A stretch of 17,403 nucleotides of DNA from Pseudomonadota bacterium (GTDB lineage Bacteria; Pseudomonadota; Gammaproteobacteria; Xanthomonadales; Xanthomonadaceae). Under the pieces are notes generated by a model. It made no database searches and was not told where the DNA came from. It saw only the letters and a program-made list of their open reading frames with translations. The DNA lies in the NCBI GenBank assembly GCA_023394655.1, contig JAEXAG010000169.1, forward strand, positions 1 through 17,403, written 5' to 3'. The translations under genes were made by a program, and so were the position numbers. Shown here piece by piece: positions 1 through 6,675 of the stretch. Position 1 is the stretch's first letter; each line of letters begins with the position of its first letter.

Positions 1-33
1 CCATTATCGCAGTCCCGCGCGGCGTCGGCCCGC

Positions 34-381
34 TCAGTTCACAGAAGGATCGAGCAGGCGCAGGGCATCCGCCAAACCGAATGCGCCCACGCGGTCGATG
101 TCCTCGCGCGTGTAGGCGCGACCGGCCACCGGCGCGCACGAGGCCCGCGGGCGCGGATTGCGCTCGCTGCGACCGCGACGCTCGCCGGCATCGGCCTGCT
201 CGTTGCGGATTTGGGTGAGCCGGGAGCCGCTGTAACGGATGCAGGTGCGTTCGCGCATGTCGTCCCGGGCCTCGGATGCGTCCGTCGCGGCTTCGGAAGG
301 CGTCGACGGGATTCCGGCGGGCGTCTGGGCGAGAAGGGCCGGCGCGAAGGCCAAGCCAACCAGCAGGCTGAGGGCTTTCAT
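34..381 (-). CDS. Small exported protein of unknown function with a TonB-plug-like C-terminus
   Basis: The predicted product is 115 residues. I chose the start at 381 because a GGAGG ribosome site (complement of 389-393) lies 7 nt upstream and the protein then opens with a clean signal peptide (residues 1-19, MKALSLLVGLAFAPALLAQ). A longer upstream extension in the same frame lacks such a start. The mature part is polar, with two cysteines (C47, C82) and an Arg-rich middle (about 55-80). The C-terminus, AYTREDIDRVGAFGLADALR then LLDPSV, resembles the stretch at the beginning of TonB-receptor plug domains, but no barrel follows. CIRYSGSRL (47-55) also recalls receptor N-termini. The gene is transcribed away from the phosphodiesterase gene that starts at 510. 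I do not know a function; the start and export are well supported, the role is not. Confidence 0.75.
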   Translation of the reverse strand: MKALSLLVGLAFAPALLAQTPAGIPSTPSEAATDASEARDDMRERTCIRYSGSRLTQIRNEQADAGERRGRSERNPRPRASCAPVAGRAYTREDIDRVGAFGLADALRLLDPSVN

Positions 382-497
382 GGCATTTCCTCCATAGGGA
401 ACCCCGACTCTACACCCGGTCCCGCCCGCCGGTGCCGCCGCCTGCACGGCGGTTCAGGCAACAGCCGGTCCGCCATCCGGGCGCAACCTGCCGCCCC

Positions 498-503
498 TAG
501 AAT
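498..503 (+). promoter_or_regulatory. Possible -10 hexamer for a leaderless phosphodiesterase transcript
   Basis: TAGAAT ends 6 nt before the ATG at 510, and no Shine-Dalgarno sequence precedes that ATG. This spacing would place the transcription start at or next to the start codon. No convincing -35 hexamer is seen at 16-18 bp. Inference only. Confidence 0.35.
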
Positions 504-509
504 GGCGGC

Positions 510-1754
510 ATGACTCGTGATCTTCGCCATTTCTTCATCCTGGCGCTTGCCGCCCTCGCCAGCGCCTGCGCCAGCCCGCGCATGACGGTGGAGCGGGCCC
601 GTCCGGCCCCGTTGCTGCTGATCTCGGTGGACGGCCTGCGCCCGCAGGACATCACGCCCGCGCAGATGCCCCGCCTTGCGGCACTGGCCGATGCCGGCGT
701 GCGCGCCGAAGGCCTGCGCCCGTCCTATCCCTCGCTCACCTTCCCGAACCACTACACGCTGGTGACCGGCCTGCGACCGGATCGCCACGGCATCGTGCAC
801 AACAGCATGCACGACGCCGCGCTGGGCGATTTCCGCCTTTCCCTGCGCGAGGCGGTGGAAGACGCGCGCTGGTGGGGCGGCAAACCGATCTGGGTCAGCG
901 CGGAACAGGCCGGGCTGCGCGCCGCCACCATGTACTGGCCCGGCAGCGAGGCGGCGATCGCCGGTGTCCGGCCGAGCCAGTGGCAACGTTTCGATGCCGC
1001 CACCAGCGCCGAGTGGCGCGCGGCCACCGTCGCCGGTTGGCTGCTGGCCCCTGCCCCGCAGCGCCCGGACTTCGCCACGCTCTATTTCGACAAGGTGGAT
1101 CACGCCTCGCACCAGCACGGCCCGGCTTCGGCGGAGGCGCGCGCCGAACGTGCCGATACCGATGCGGCGATTGGCGAACTGCTCGATCGACTCGACGCGG
1201 CCGGCATGCTCGGACGCATCAACATCGTCGTGGTGTCCGATCACGGCTTCGCCGACGTGCCGCCAGGCCAGCGGATCGCGGTCGAGGACATGGTCGGCGT
1301 GGAACAGGCGCGCGCGCACTCGGTCGGCCAGGTGGTGACGTTCACGCCCAACGCCGGCCACGAACGTGCCGCGGAAGCCGCGCTGCTTGGCCGGCACGAC
1401 CATTACCAATGCTGGAAGCGCGAATCGCTGCCGGCCGGCTGGCACTACGGCAGCAACGGCCGCGTGCCGCCCATCGTCTGCCAGATGGACGAAGGCTGGG
1501 ATGCCCTGCCGCGCGCCGTGCTTGCGCGTGGCCCTGCACCCGGCATGCGCGGCTCGCATGGCTACGACCCGGCGCTGCCGTCCATGCGCGCGAGCTTCGT
1601 CGCCCACGGCCCCGCCTTCCGGCCCCGCAGCCGCCTGCCGGTGCTCGACAACGTCGATGTCTATCCGCTGCTGATGCGCCTGCTTGGCCTGCCGCCGGAA
1701 GCCAACGACGGCGATCCGCGGCATTTCGACGGGGTGTTGACGCCGGGACAGTGA
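510..1754 (+). CDS. Ectonucleotide pyrophosphatase/phosphodiesterase (NPP-type) lipoprotein, alkaline phosphatase superfamily
   Basis: The 414-residue product begins with a lipoprotein signal ending in LASAC (C20 would be lipidated), so it should be anchored in a membrane facing the periplasm. The full set of two-zinc alkaline-phosphatase-fold residues is visible: D41 (ISVDG), the nucleophile T77 in SYPSLTFPNHYTLVTG, D197 and H201 in YFDKVDHASHQHG, D244 and H245 in VVSDHG, and H350 in GSHGYDP. This order matches the NPP family, including the structurally known Xanthomonas enzyme, which hydrolyses nucleotide phosphodiesters and pyrophosphates. Length is normal for bacterial members. No Shine-Dalgarno site is seen, and a TAGAAT hexamer sits just upstream, so translation may be leaderless. 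The true substrate (nucleotides, sugar nucleotides or phospholipid head groups) cannot be read from sequence. Confidence 0.92.
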   Translation: MTRDLRHFFILALAALASACASPRMTVERARPAPLLLISVDGLRPQDITPAQMPRLAALADAGVRAEGLRPSYPSLTFPNHYTLVTGLRPDRHGIVHNSMHDAALGDFRLSLREAVEDARWWGGKPIWVSAEQAGLRAATMYWPGSEAAIAGVRPSQWQRFDAATSAEWRAATVAGWLLAPAPQRPDFATLYFDKVDHASHQHGPASAEARAERADTDAAIGELLDRLDAAGMLGRINIVVVSDHGFADVPPGQRIAVEDMVGVEQARAHSVGQVVTFTPNAGHERAAEAALLGRHDHYQCWKRESLPAGWHYGSNGRVPPIVCQMDEGWDALPRAVLARGPAPGMRGSHGYDPALPSMRASFVAHGPAFRPRSRLPVLDNVDVYPLLMRLLGLPPEANDGDPRHFDGVLTPGQ

Positions 1755-1779
1755 TGTCCGGAAATGGCGAGCAGGGTGA

Positions 1780-1917
1780 CGATGCCGCGCGCACACTGGC
1801 GGAGTGACGCTGAGCCAGCGGCAGTTGCGCGAACACGCCGAAGCATGGCGACCCTGGCGCGCCTATGCCGCCATCCACCTGTGGCAAGCCGCATCGACAA
1901 GGAGTGCATCGACATGA
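1780..1917 (+). pseudogene. C-terminal remnant of an AlkA-like 3-methyladenine DNA glycosylase
   Basis: The frame from 1780 to the TGA at 1915-1917 has no good start codon and is opened by a stop at 1777-1779. From about 1810 it encodes LSQRQLREH followed by AEAWRPWRAYAAIHLW and a short tail. The WRPWRAYAAxHLW motif is the characteristic C-terminal end of AlkA-type HhH glycosylases, including AlkA domains fused to Ada. Only about 35 residues remain of a protein normally near 200-300 residues or more. Its stop codon overlaps the ATG of the methyltransferase gene (ATGA), the usual form of a tight alkA-ogt operon. I infer that an alkA or ada-alkA gene once preceded ogt and was lost by deletion. 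The motif is recognised from memory, not from a search. Confidence 0.7.
1899..1904 (+). promoter_or_regulatory. Ribosome binding site that sets the start of the methyltransferase gene
   Basis: AAGGAG lies 9 nt before the ATG at 1914. It supports that start over the longer in-frame extension reaching back to 1764, whose product shows no family similarity. Confidence 0.7.
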
Positions 1918-2393
1918 CAACCTTCACCTGGCACGACAGCCCCATCGGCCGCCTGTTGCTGGCCGCCGACGATGCCGGACTGCGCGCGATCCAGTTCACG
2001 CAGAACCGCCATCCGGTCAAACGCGACGATGACTGGCGCGAAGGCAGCCACCCGGTGCTGGACGCGGCAACGGCACAGCTGGACGAATATTTCGCCGGCC
2101 GGCGCAGGCAGTTCGATCTGCCGCTTGCGCCGCGCGGCACCGATTTCCAGCGGCAGGTCTGGAACGCATTGCGCGCGATCCCCTACGGCCAGTCCCGAAG
2201 CTACGCGCAGCAGGCACAGGCCATCGGCAAGCCCAAGGCCGTGCGCGCGGTCGGCGCTGCCAACGGTCGCAACCCGCTGCCGATCATCGTGCCCTGCCAC
2301 CGGGTGATCGGCGCGGCCGGTGCCTTGACCGGCTTCGGCGGCGGCCTGCCCACCAAGCAGTTCCTGCTTCGGCTGGAAGGCGCGCTCCGGTGA
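1914..2393 (+). CDS. ogt: Methylated-DNA--protein-cysteine S-methyltransferase (O6-alkylguanine-DNA alkyltransferase)
   Basis: This 159-residue suicide repair protein transfers the alkyl group from O6-alkylguanine in DNA to its own cysteine. The active-site motif PIIVPCHRV is intact (C128), and the DNA-binding region TDFQRQVWNALRAIPYGQSRSYAQQAQAIGKPKAVRAVG precedes it at residues 76-114, quoted here only to locate the F/W/Y-rich helix-turn-helix. The asparagine hinge (AANGRNPLPI) is also present. Length is typical of Ogt-type proteins without an Ada N-terminal domain. The start at 1914 has an AAGGAG site and overlaps the stop of the AlkA remnant by ATGA, which suggests the gene descends from an alkylation-repair operon. 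The gene ends 6 bp from the convergent serine hydrolase gene. Regulation by an Ada-type activator is not visible here. Confidence 0.93.
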   Translation: MTTFTWHDSPIGRLLLAADDAGLRAIQFTQNRHPVKRDDDWREGSHPVLDAATAQLDEYFAGRRRQFDLPLAPRGTDFQRQVWNALRAIPYGQSRSYAQQAQAIGKPKAVRAVGAANGRNPLPIIVPCHRVIGAAGALTGFGGGLPTKQFLLRLEGALR

Positions 2394-2399
2394 GGGCGT

Positions 2400-4037
2400 T
2401 CAGGGCTGGCGCTGGCCGCGCAACACCTGCCCGCCCTGGTGCAGCTCCAGCGCGACCACCTTGCCCGCCGCATCGCGCTTGAAGAAGATCCCGATGCCGA
2501 ATGCCGGCGCCTCGAAGGCGTCCTTCGCGGCCGGCGCCAGCGGGAACTCGCCCTGCCCGGTGGCCTGCGCATGCAGCGCGCCATCGCGCGCGCGCAGCGT
2601 GAGCACGAAGCCGGGCATCAGCGGGTAGTCGCCGGCGTAGGCGGCAAGCTCGGCCGGCGACAGTGCCGGCGGCGGTGCCGCCTTGGCCTGCGGGTCGATG
2701 CGCGTGGCCGGCAGCACGGCACCCATCTGCGTCCAGGTGAAGCCGTAGCCGCCGGCCGCCTTGCGGCGCGGGCTCAGCACCGCGTCCAGCTCCAGCGGGA
2801 AGAAGTCGCCGGCATCGTCGTAGTCCATCGCGTACTCGCCCTGTCCGGCCGCCTGCACGAACAACCGGCCCTCGCGCTGGCGCAGGGCGATGCGCATGGC
2901 GCCCTCCAGCTGGTAGTCGCCGGCCAGCGCATCCAGCAGTTCACGCGGCGGCGTGGCCAGCTTGCGCGGCTTGCCGAGCGGGAAGGAGGCATCCACCAGG
3001 TGCAGGCCGAGGCTGCCCAGGCTGCCGATCGAATTCCACGTCGTGTCCGACAGGATCACCACGCCGCGCCCGCGCTGCCGGTCCACCGCCACGAACGAGG
3101 AGAACCCGCCGGTGCCGCCCTCGTGCATCAGCACCGTGCGCCCGGCCACCGGCACCCGCATCCAGTTCATCGCCATCGGCGGCTGCCCGCCCAATGGCTG
3201 TTGCGCCAGTTCCAGGGCCGGCGAGATCGGCGACTCGATCCACCCGAGGTTGCCCTGCACGTAGCGCACCATGTCGCCGAGCGTGGCGCGCACGCCGCCG
3301 ACGCCGGCCAGGTCGGTGGCGAAGGTCCAGGCCGGCGTCGGCTTGCCGTTGGGCGTGTGGCCGATGGCGGTGCGCACGCCGCGCGGCGGCGCCTCGACGT
3401 ATGCCTGTGCCATGCCCAGCGACGCGAACAGACGCTGCCTCAGCAGCGTTTCCAGATCCGTGCCGGCACGCCGCGCGACCGCGTACGACAACACCATCGA
3501 GGCGAAGTTGGAGTATTCGAAGTGCGTGCCCGGCGCCGCCGTCAGCGTCACGTCCCCCAGCGAGGCCAGCAGCGCATCCACGGTGAGCCTGGCGTAGGGA
3601 TCGTCGATGTTGTCCGCGCCCAGCCGCGAGGGCAGTCCCGGCAGGCCGCTGGTATGGGTCACCACGTGCCGCAGCAGGATCGGCCTGCCCTCGAACGCCG
3701 GCACCGGCGTGCCTTCGGGCAGGTAAGCGGACAGCGGATCGTCCAGCGACGCCTTGCCCTGCCCGATCAGGTCGGCCAGCAGCACCGCGGTCATGGTCTT
3801 GCTGACCGAGCCGATCTCGAACGCGGTATCGGCATCGATGCGCGCGGCGTCCTTCGGGTCCGCGCAGCGGTACGCGCGGGCGACGTGGTCGCGCTCGACG
3901 ACCGCCACCGCCATGCAGGCGCCGGTGCGGTCGCCTGCCAGCCGTGCGTCGACGATGCCGGCCAGCGCGGCGTCATCCATCGGCACGGTCGCCACGGTCA
4001 TGGCAGCGGCAAGCAGGATTGCGGAAGACAGGGGCAT
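2400..4037 (-). CDS. Serine hydrolase of the beta-lactamase/class C penicillin-binding family with two C-terminal repeats
   Basis: The product is 545 residues, counted from the ATG at 4037, which has a GGAGA site 5 nt upstream and opens with a signal peptide (about residues 1-18); a long in-frame extension upstream overlaps the neighbouring gene and is rejected. The beta-lactamase fold motifs are intact: S77-V-S-K80 (nucleophile and general base), Y175-S-N177, and H305-E-G-G-T309 in the KTG position. The HTSGLPG stretch at 128-134 is typical of the family. After about residue 365 come two related modules, ELLDALAGDYQL... (367-425) and ELAAYAGDYPLM... (463-540), both with an AxAGDY opening and a later QAxGQGEF/Y motif; such tails resemble DUF3471-type domains. 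It is the last gene of an operon behind an ECF sigma factor and a membrane protein. Substrate unknown: peptidoglycan peptide, ester or beta-lactam are all possible. Confidence 0.9.
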   Translation of the reverse strand: MPLSSAILLAAAMTVATVPMDDAALAGIVDARLAGDRTGACMAVAVVERDHVARAYRCADPKDAARIDADTAFEIGSVSKTMTAVLLADLIGQGKASLDDPLSAYLPEGTPVPAFEGRPILLRHVVTHTSGLPGLPSRLGADNIDDPYARLTVDALLASLGDVTLTAAPGTHFEYSNFASMVLSYAVARRAGTDLETLLRQRLFASLGMAQAYVEAPPRGVRTAIGHTPNGKPTPAWTFATDLAGVGGVRATLGDMVRYVQGNLGWIESPISPALELAQQPLGGQPPMAMNWMRVPVAGRTVLMHEGGTGGFSSFVAVDRQRGRGVVILSDTTWNSIGSLGSLGLHLVDASFPLGKPRKLATPPRELLDALAGDYQLEGAMRIALRQREGRLFVQAAGQGEYAMDYDDAGDFFPLELDAVLSPRRKAAGGYGFTWTQMGAVLPATRIDPQAKAAPPPALSPAELAAYAGDYPLMPGFVLTLRARDGALHAQATGQGEFPLAPAAKDAFEAPAFGIGIFFKRDAAGKVVALELHQGGQVLRGQRQP

Positions 4038-4065
4038 GGGGATCTCCAATCGAAAAATGGATGGC

Positions 4066-4650
4066 CTACTCGTCGAGCGCCTGAAGTTGCCGCAGCAACG
4101 CATCGGCATGGCTGCGCATCCGCGTGCGCGCGGCGCGGCGGTTCCACCATGCGACAGCGACGCCTGCGACGACGACCAGCGCGAGGTAGCCCAGCGCCAG
4201 CGGCGTCGGTCCGGAATCGGCGAGCGTGGTGACCGCCAGGCCGGCGACGCAGGGCAGCACGTACCACAGCCAGGCGCGCTCCAGCATCCGCGCCTGGGCC
4301 AGCGCGGCGTCGCGGCTGCGCAGCAGATGCTCGCGCAGCGGCGCATCCGCCGGCGGCGCAGCGCCTTCCTTGCGCGACCGGCGAAGGCGATGCGGCACCC
4401 ACGCCGCCCACAGGGCGAGGCCCGCATGACCGGCCGCGGACAGCCAGTGCGACGCGAACACGTCCACCACCGCGAACAGCGCGAACACCAGCGCGAGGGC
4501 GACCGCGGCGATGGTCTCGATGCGGTTGCGGCGGACGAGCTTTTCACGCATTTGCGCATCGGCGCGCAGGATGTCGGCTGCAGACTCCGGCATGGGTGTC
4601 GGCCCGGCCTCGGCCTGCCACTGCTGCTGCAACTGGTCCCAGTCCATCAT
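4066..4650 (-). CDS. Four-helix membrane protein between an ECF sigma factor and a serine hydrolase; candidate anti-sigma factor
   Basis: The product is 194 residues from ATG 4650, or 193 from the adjacent ATG at 4647; a GGAGG site lies 4 or 7 nt upstream, so the second is slightly favoured by spacing. The first ATG overlaps the sigma factor stop as ATGA, which argues for translational coupling. The N-terminus (about 1-45) is hydrophilic and cytoplasmic-looking, starting DWDQLQQQWQ. Hydrophobic segments lie at about 47-66, 71-86, 126-144 and 149-169, with basic loops (PHRLRRSRK at 86-94, WNRRAARTR after the last helix) and a soluble C-terminal helix. No zinc-binding anti-sigma HxxxCxxC motif is visible. 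Position and topology suggest it could hold the sigma factor at the membrane, but this is inference; it may simply be a co-expressed membrane protein. Confidence 0.8.
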   Translation of the reverse strand: MMDWDQLQQQWQAEAGPTPMPESAADILRADAQMREKLVRRNRIETIAAVALALVFALFAVVDVFASHWLSAAGHAGLALWAAWVPHRLRRSRKEGAAPPADAPLREHLLRSRDAALAQARMLERAWLWYVLPCVAGLAVTTLADSGPTPLALGYLALVVVAGVAVAWWNRRAARTRMRSHADALLRQLQALDE

Positions 4651-5126
4651 CGATCCTCCAGGTAGCGCGATTCGAACGCCTTGCGCAGGCGGGTCATCCG
4701 GATCGCGGCGGCGTTTTCGCTGATGCCCAGCACCTGCGCGGCCTGCGCGCGGCTGAGCCCTTCCAGGTCCAGCAGCAGCACGCCGCGCGAGACCGGGTCC
4801 AGGCCGGCGAGGAATTCGTCCAACATCGCCAGCGGATCGCCGACGTGGCCGCCGTCGCCCGCCTCGGCCACCGCATCCAGCGATGCATGCTCGCGCCGCG
4901 GCTTGCGCACATGCGCCAACGCCGTGTTGAGCGCGACCCGGTACACCCAGGTGCTGCGCTGGGCACGGCCATCGAACGAGCCGAAGCTGCGCCACAGCTG
5001 CAGGTGCATGTCCTGCAGCAGGTCCTGCCAGTCCTCGCGCCCGGCGTAGCGTCGCGCAAGCCGCACCAGCGCAGGCTGGCTATCGCTGAGCATCCGTTCG
5101 AACTGGCGTTCCACGTCGGCAGTCAC
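4647..5126 (-). CDS. ECF-type (sigma-70 family) RNA polymerase sigma factor
   Basis: The 159-residue product has the two-domain ECF plan. Region 2 spans about 15-78, with DLLQDMHLQLWRSFGSF (core binding and -10 recognition) and STWVYRVALNTALAHVRK. Region 4 spans about 100-153 with the helix-turn-helix LSRAQAAQVLGISENAAAIR followed by MTRLRKAF. The linker (about 80-100) is short and acidic. The start is a GTG at 5126 with GAGG 6 nt upstream. It heads an operon with the membrane protein (ATGA overlap) and the serine hydrolase. ECF factors often drive their own operon; the only hint here is a TGCAACC heptamer (complement of 5161-5167) resembling some ECF -35 elements, with no matching -10. The stimulus is unknown, though cell-envelope stress would fit the downstream hydrolase. 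Confidence 0.9.
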   Translation of the reverse strand: MTADVERQFERMLSDSQPALVRLARRYAGREDWQDLLQDMHLQLWRSFGSFDGRAQRSTWVYRVALNTALAHVRKPRREHASLDAVAEAGDGGHVGDPLAMLDEFLAGLDPVSRGVLLLDLEGLSRAQAAQVLGISENAAAIRMTRLRKAFESRYLEDR

Positions 5127-5195
5127 CGGCGGCCTCGGCAGCTTGGGGTCTGCTGATATTGGTTGCAGCCGCGCGCGGTTTTTTTCAGCGGCGGC

Positions 5196-6440
5196 TCAAT
5201 CTTCCAGCAACCGTGCGATCGCCGCCCGGTAACGCGCGGCGATCGCCTCGCGCGCGAGGTGCACGCCGCCGACCACCACGCGTCGCCCGGCCACGGAAAC
5301 CTCGCGCACCGTCGGCCGGTTGCCGCTGAATATCCAGCGGTCGGCGATGTCGGCCTCGGTCGCGCCGGCAAGCGCGGGCGCTTCGGCATCGAGGCTGATT
5401 TCGTCCAGCGCATCGAAGCCGCTCGATGCCGCCGCGCTTTGCCACGCCCCCTGCAGCAGCGTCATGCCGACACTCGGCTGTGCGGCGCTGGCGGCGATGT
5501 TGCGGCGGCGCGCGATCAGCCGCTGCCCGTATTCCAGCCAGCGCAGTTCCTCCACCGGCGATACCGAGACGTGCGAATCCGAACCCACGCCCCAACGGCC
5601 ACCGGCATCGAGGTAATCACGCAAGGGGAACAGGCCATCGCCCAGGTTGGCCTCGGTGGTGGTGCAGATCGCCACCGTCGCGGCGGACGCGGCGACATCG
5701 CGCACTTCGCCCTCATCCAGATGGGTGGCATGCACCAGCGTCCAGTACTCATCGACCGCGGCATGATCCAGCAGCCAGCGCACCGGCCGCGCGCCGCGCA
5801 CGGCAATGCATTCCTCCACTTCCGCCACCTGCTCGGCGATGTGCACGTGGATGCGGCTTTCCGCCGGCAGGGCCGCCAGCACTTCGTGCATCGCCGCCTC
5901 CGGCACCGCGCGCAGGCTGTGCAAGGCGCAACCGATCTTCAAGCTGTCGTCCTGCAGCGGTCGCAGTGTTTCGAGCAATCGCAGGTAGTTTTCGATGTCG
6001 TGACCGAAACGCGCCTGCCGCGGCGACAGCGCCCGGCCGTCGAAGCCGCCGCTCATGTACAGCACCGGCAGCAAAGTCAGGCGGATGCCGGTTTCGCGCG
6101 CCGCCTCGATCAGCGCCCGCGACATCGCCGCCGGATCGGCGTACGGCTTCCCGTCCGGCGCGTGGTGCAGGTAGTGGAACTCGCAGACGCTGGTGTAGCC
6201 GGCCTCCAGCATCTCCGCGTACAACTGCGCGGCGACATCGCGCAAAAGCTCCGGCGTGAAGCGCGCGGCCATCGCGTACATGGTTTCGCGCCAGGTCCAG
6301 AACGAATCCGCCGGATCACCCTGGCGCTCGGCCATGCCGGCCATGGCGCGCTGGAACGCATGCGAGTGGAGATTGGCGATGCCGGGCAGGCACCAGCCAC
6401 GGGGCTCTGTCATTGCCTGTACGGTCGATTGGAGTGTCAT
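5196..6440 (-). CDS. hutF: Formimidoylglutamate deiminase
   Basis: HutF converts N-formimidoyl-L-glutamate to N-formyl-L-glutamate and ammonia in the five-step histidine degradation route. The 414-residue product is a metal-dependent amidohydrolase: LPGIANLHSHAFQRAMAG gives ligands H25 and H27, HVHIAEQ gives H200, LVHATHL a further histidine (H237 or H240), and GVGSDSH gives D288. SFWTWRETMY (46-55) is a strong HutF signature, and the C-terminal FSGNRPTVREVSVAGRRVV closes the small beta domain. Family members are usually near 450 residues, with about 50 before the LPG; here only about 17 are found, so the N-terminal beta strands are shortened. The reading frame stays open to 6620 but that extension looks non-homologous. 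I chose 6440; an ATG at 6449 is possible. There is no Shine-Dalgarno site, and TACAAT lies 7 nt upstream. It is divergent from hutI. Confidence 0.93.
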   Translation of the reverse strand: MTLQSTVQAMTEPRGWCLPGIANLHSHAFQRAMAGMAERQGDPADSFWTWRETMYAMAARFTPELLRDVAAQLYAEMLEAGYTSVCEFHYLHHAPDGKPYADPAAMSRALIEAARETGIRLTLLPVLYMSGGFDGRALSPRQARFGHDIENYLRLLETLRPLQDDSLKIGCALHSLRAVPEAAMHEVLAALPAESRIHVHIAEQVAEVEECIAVRGARPVRWLLDHAAVDEYWTLVHATHLDEGEVRDVAASAATVAICTTTEANLGDGLFPLRDYLDAGGRWGVGSDSHVSVSPVEELRWLEYGQRLIARRRNIAASAAQPSVGMTLLQGAWQSAAASSGFDALDEISLDAEAPALAGATEADIADRWIFSGNRPTVREVSVAGRRVVVGGVHLAREAIAARYRAAIARLLED

Positions 6441-6447
6441 GCGTGCC

Positions 6448-6453
6448 ATTGTA
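6448..6453 (-). promoter_or_regulatory. Possible -10 hexamer for a leaderless hutF transcript
   Basis: On the minus strand TACAAT (5 of 6 matches to TATAAT) ends 7 nt before the ATG at 6440, which has no Shine-Dalgarno site. A -35 hexamer at the usual distance is not evident. It would support 6440 over 6449 as the start, since 6449 lies inside the hexamer. Confidence 0.35.
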
Positions 6454-6504
6454 GGACGCGCCGCAAACGTCGCAGTGTCAGTATTGGCAGCGTATCCTTG
6501 GCCA

Positions 6505-6675
6505 ATGGAGCGCATGATCTTCCTTGCCGCCATGGCCTCTATGCTGGCGGCAATCGTCGGCGGGTTCTGGTGGTACCAGTGCCACCACGAGGAGCTGGAC
6601 GAAAACAGCCTTCTCGGCATCCTGATGGAAAAACGGTTCGGCGAGGACGACGGAGATGGTGATGGCGGCGATTGA
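6505..6675 (+). CDS. Possible small single-pass membrane protein upstream of hutI
   Basis: The frame encodes 56 residues: one hydrophobic segment (about 5-24, IFLAAMASMLAAIVGGFWWYQ) followed by a short soluble part and a strongly acidic tail (GEDDGDGDGGD). Most codons end in G or C, as in real genes here. It overlaps hutI by a few codons in another frame, and the hutI ribosome site lies inside its end, which would allow translational coupling. Against it: no clear Shine-Dalgarno site precedes the ATG at 6505, and I know no family for it. The segment could instead be only the hutF-hutI promoter region with a chance open frame. Confidence 0.42.
   Translation: MERMIFLAAMASMLAAIVGGFWWYQCHHEELDENSLLGILMEKRFGEDDGDGDGGD
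6652..6655 (+). promoter_or_regulatory. Ribosome binding site that sets the hutI start
   Basis: GGAG lies 6 nt before the ATG at 6662. Two alternative start codons, ATG 6656 and GTG 6659, are only 0 and 3 nt away from it and are therefore less likely. Confidence 0.55.

Noticed and set aside
872..1807. Long Arg/Ala-rich open frames inside the phosphodiesterase and other genes
   Set aside because: They are alternative-frame readings of GC-rich coding DNA with the typical Arg/Pro/Ala bias and no family motifs.
1914..2393. Longer start of the methyltransferase from 1764
   Set aside because: The added 50 residues have no family similarity and overlap the AlkA remnant in another frame; the AAGGAG site supports 1914.
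4038..4559. N-terminal extension of the serine hydrolase frame to 4559
   Set aside because: It overlaps the membrane protein gene, while the signal peptide and ribosome site at 4037 explain the start.
5168..5195. GC palindrome plus seven Ts on the plus strand, looking like a terminator
   Set aside because: No plus-strand gene ends upstream of it; the stem is very short, and on the minus strand the T run becomes A and sits inside the loop. It may be chance.
6441..6620. N-terminal extension of HutF to 6620
   Set aside because: The residues are low-complexity or atypical for the family and overlap the region facing hutI.
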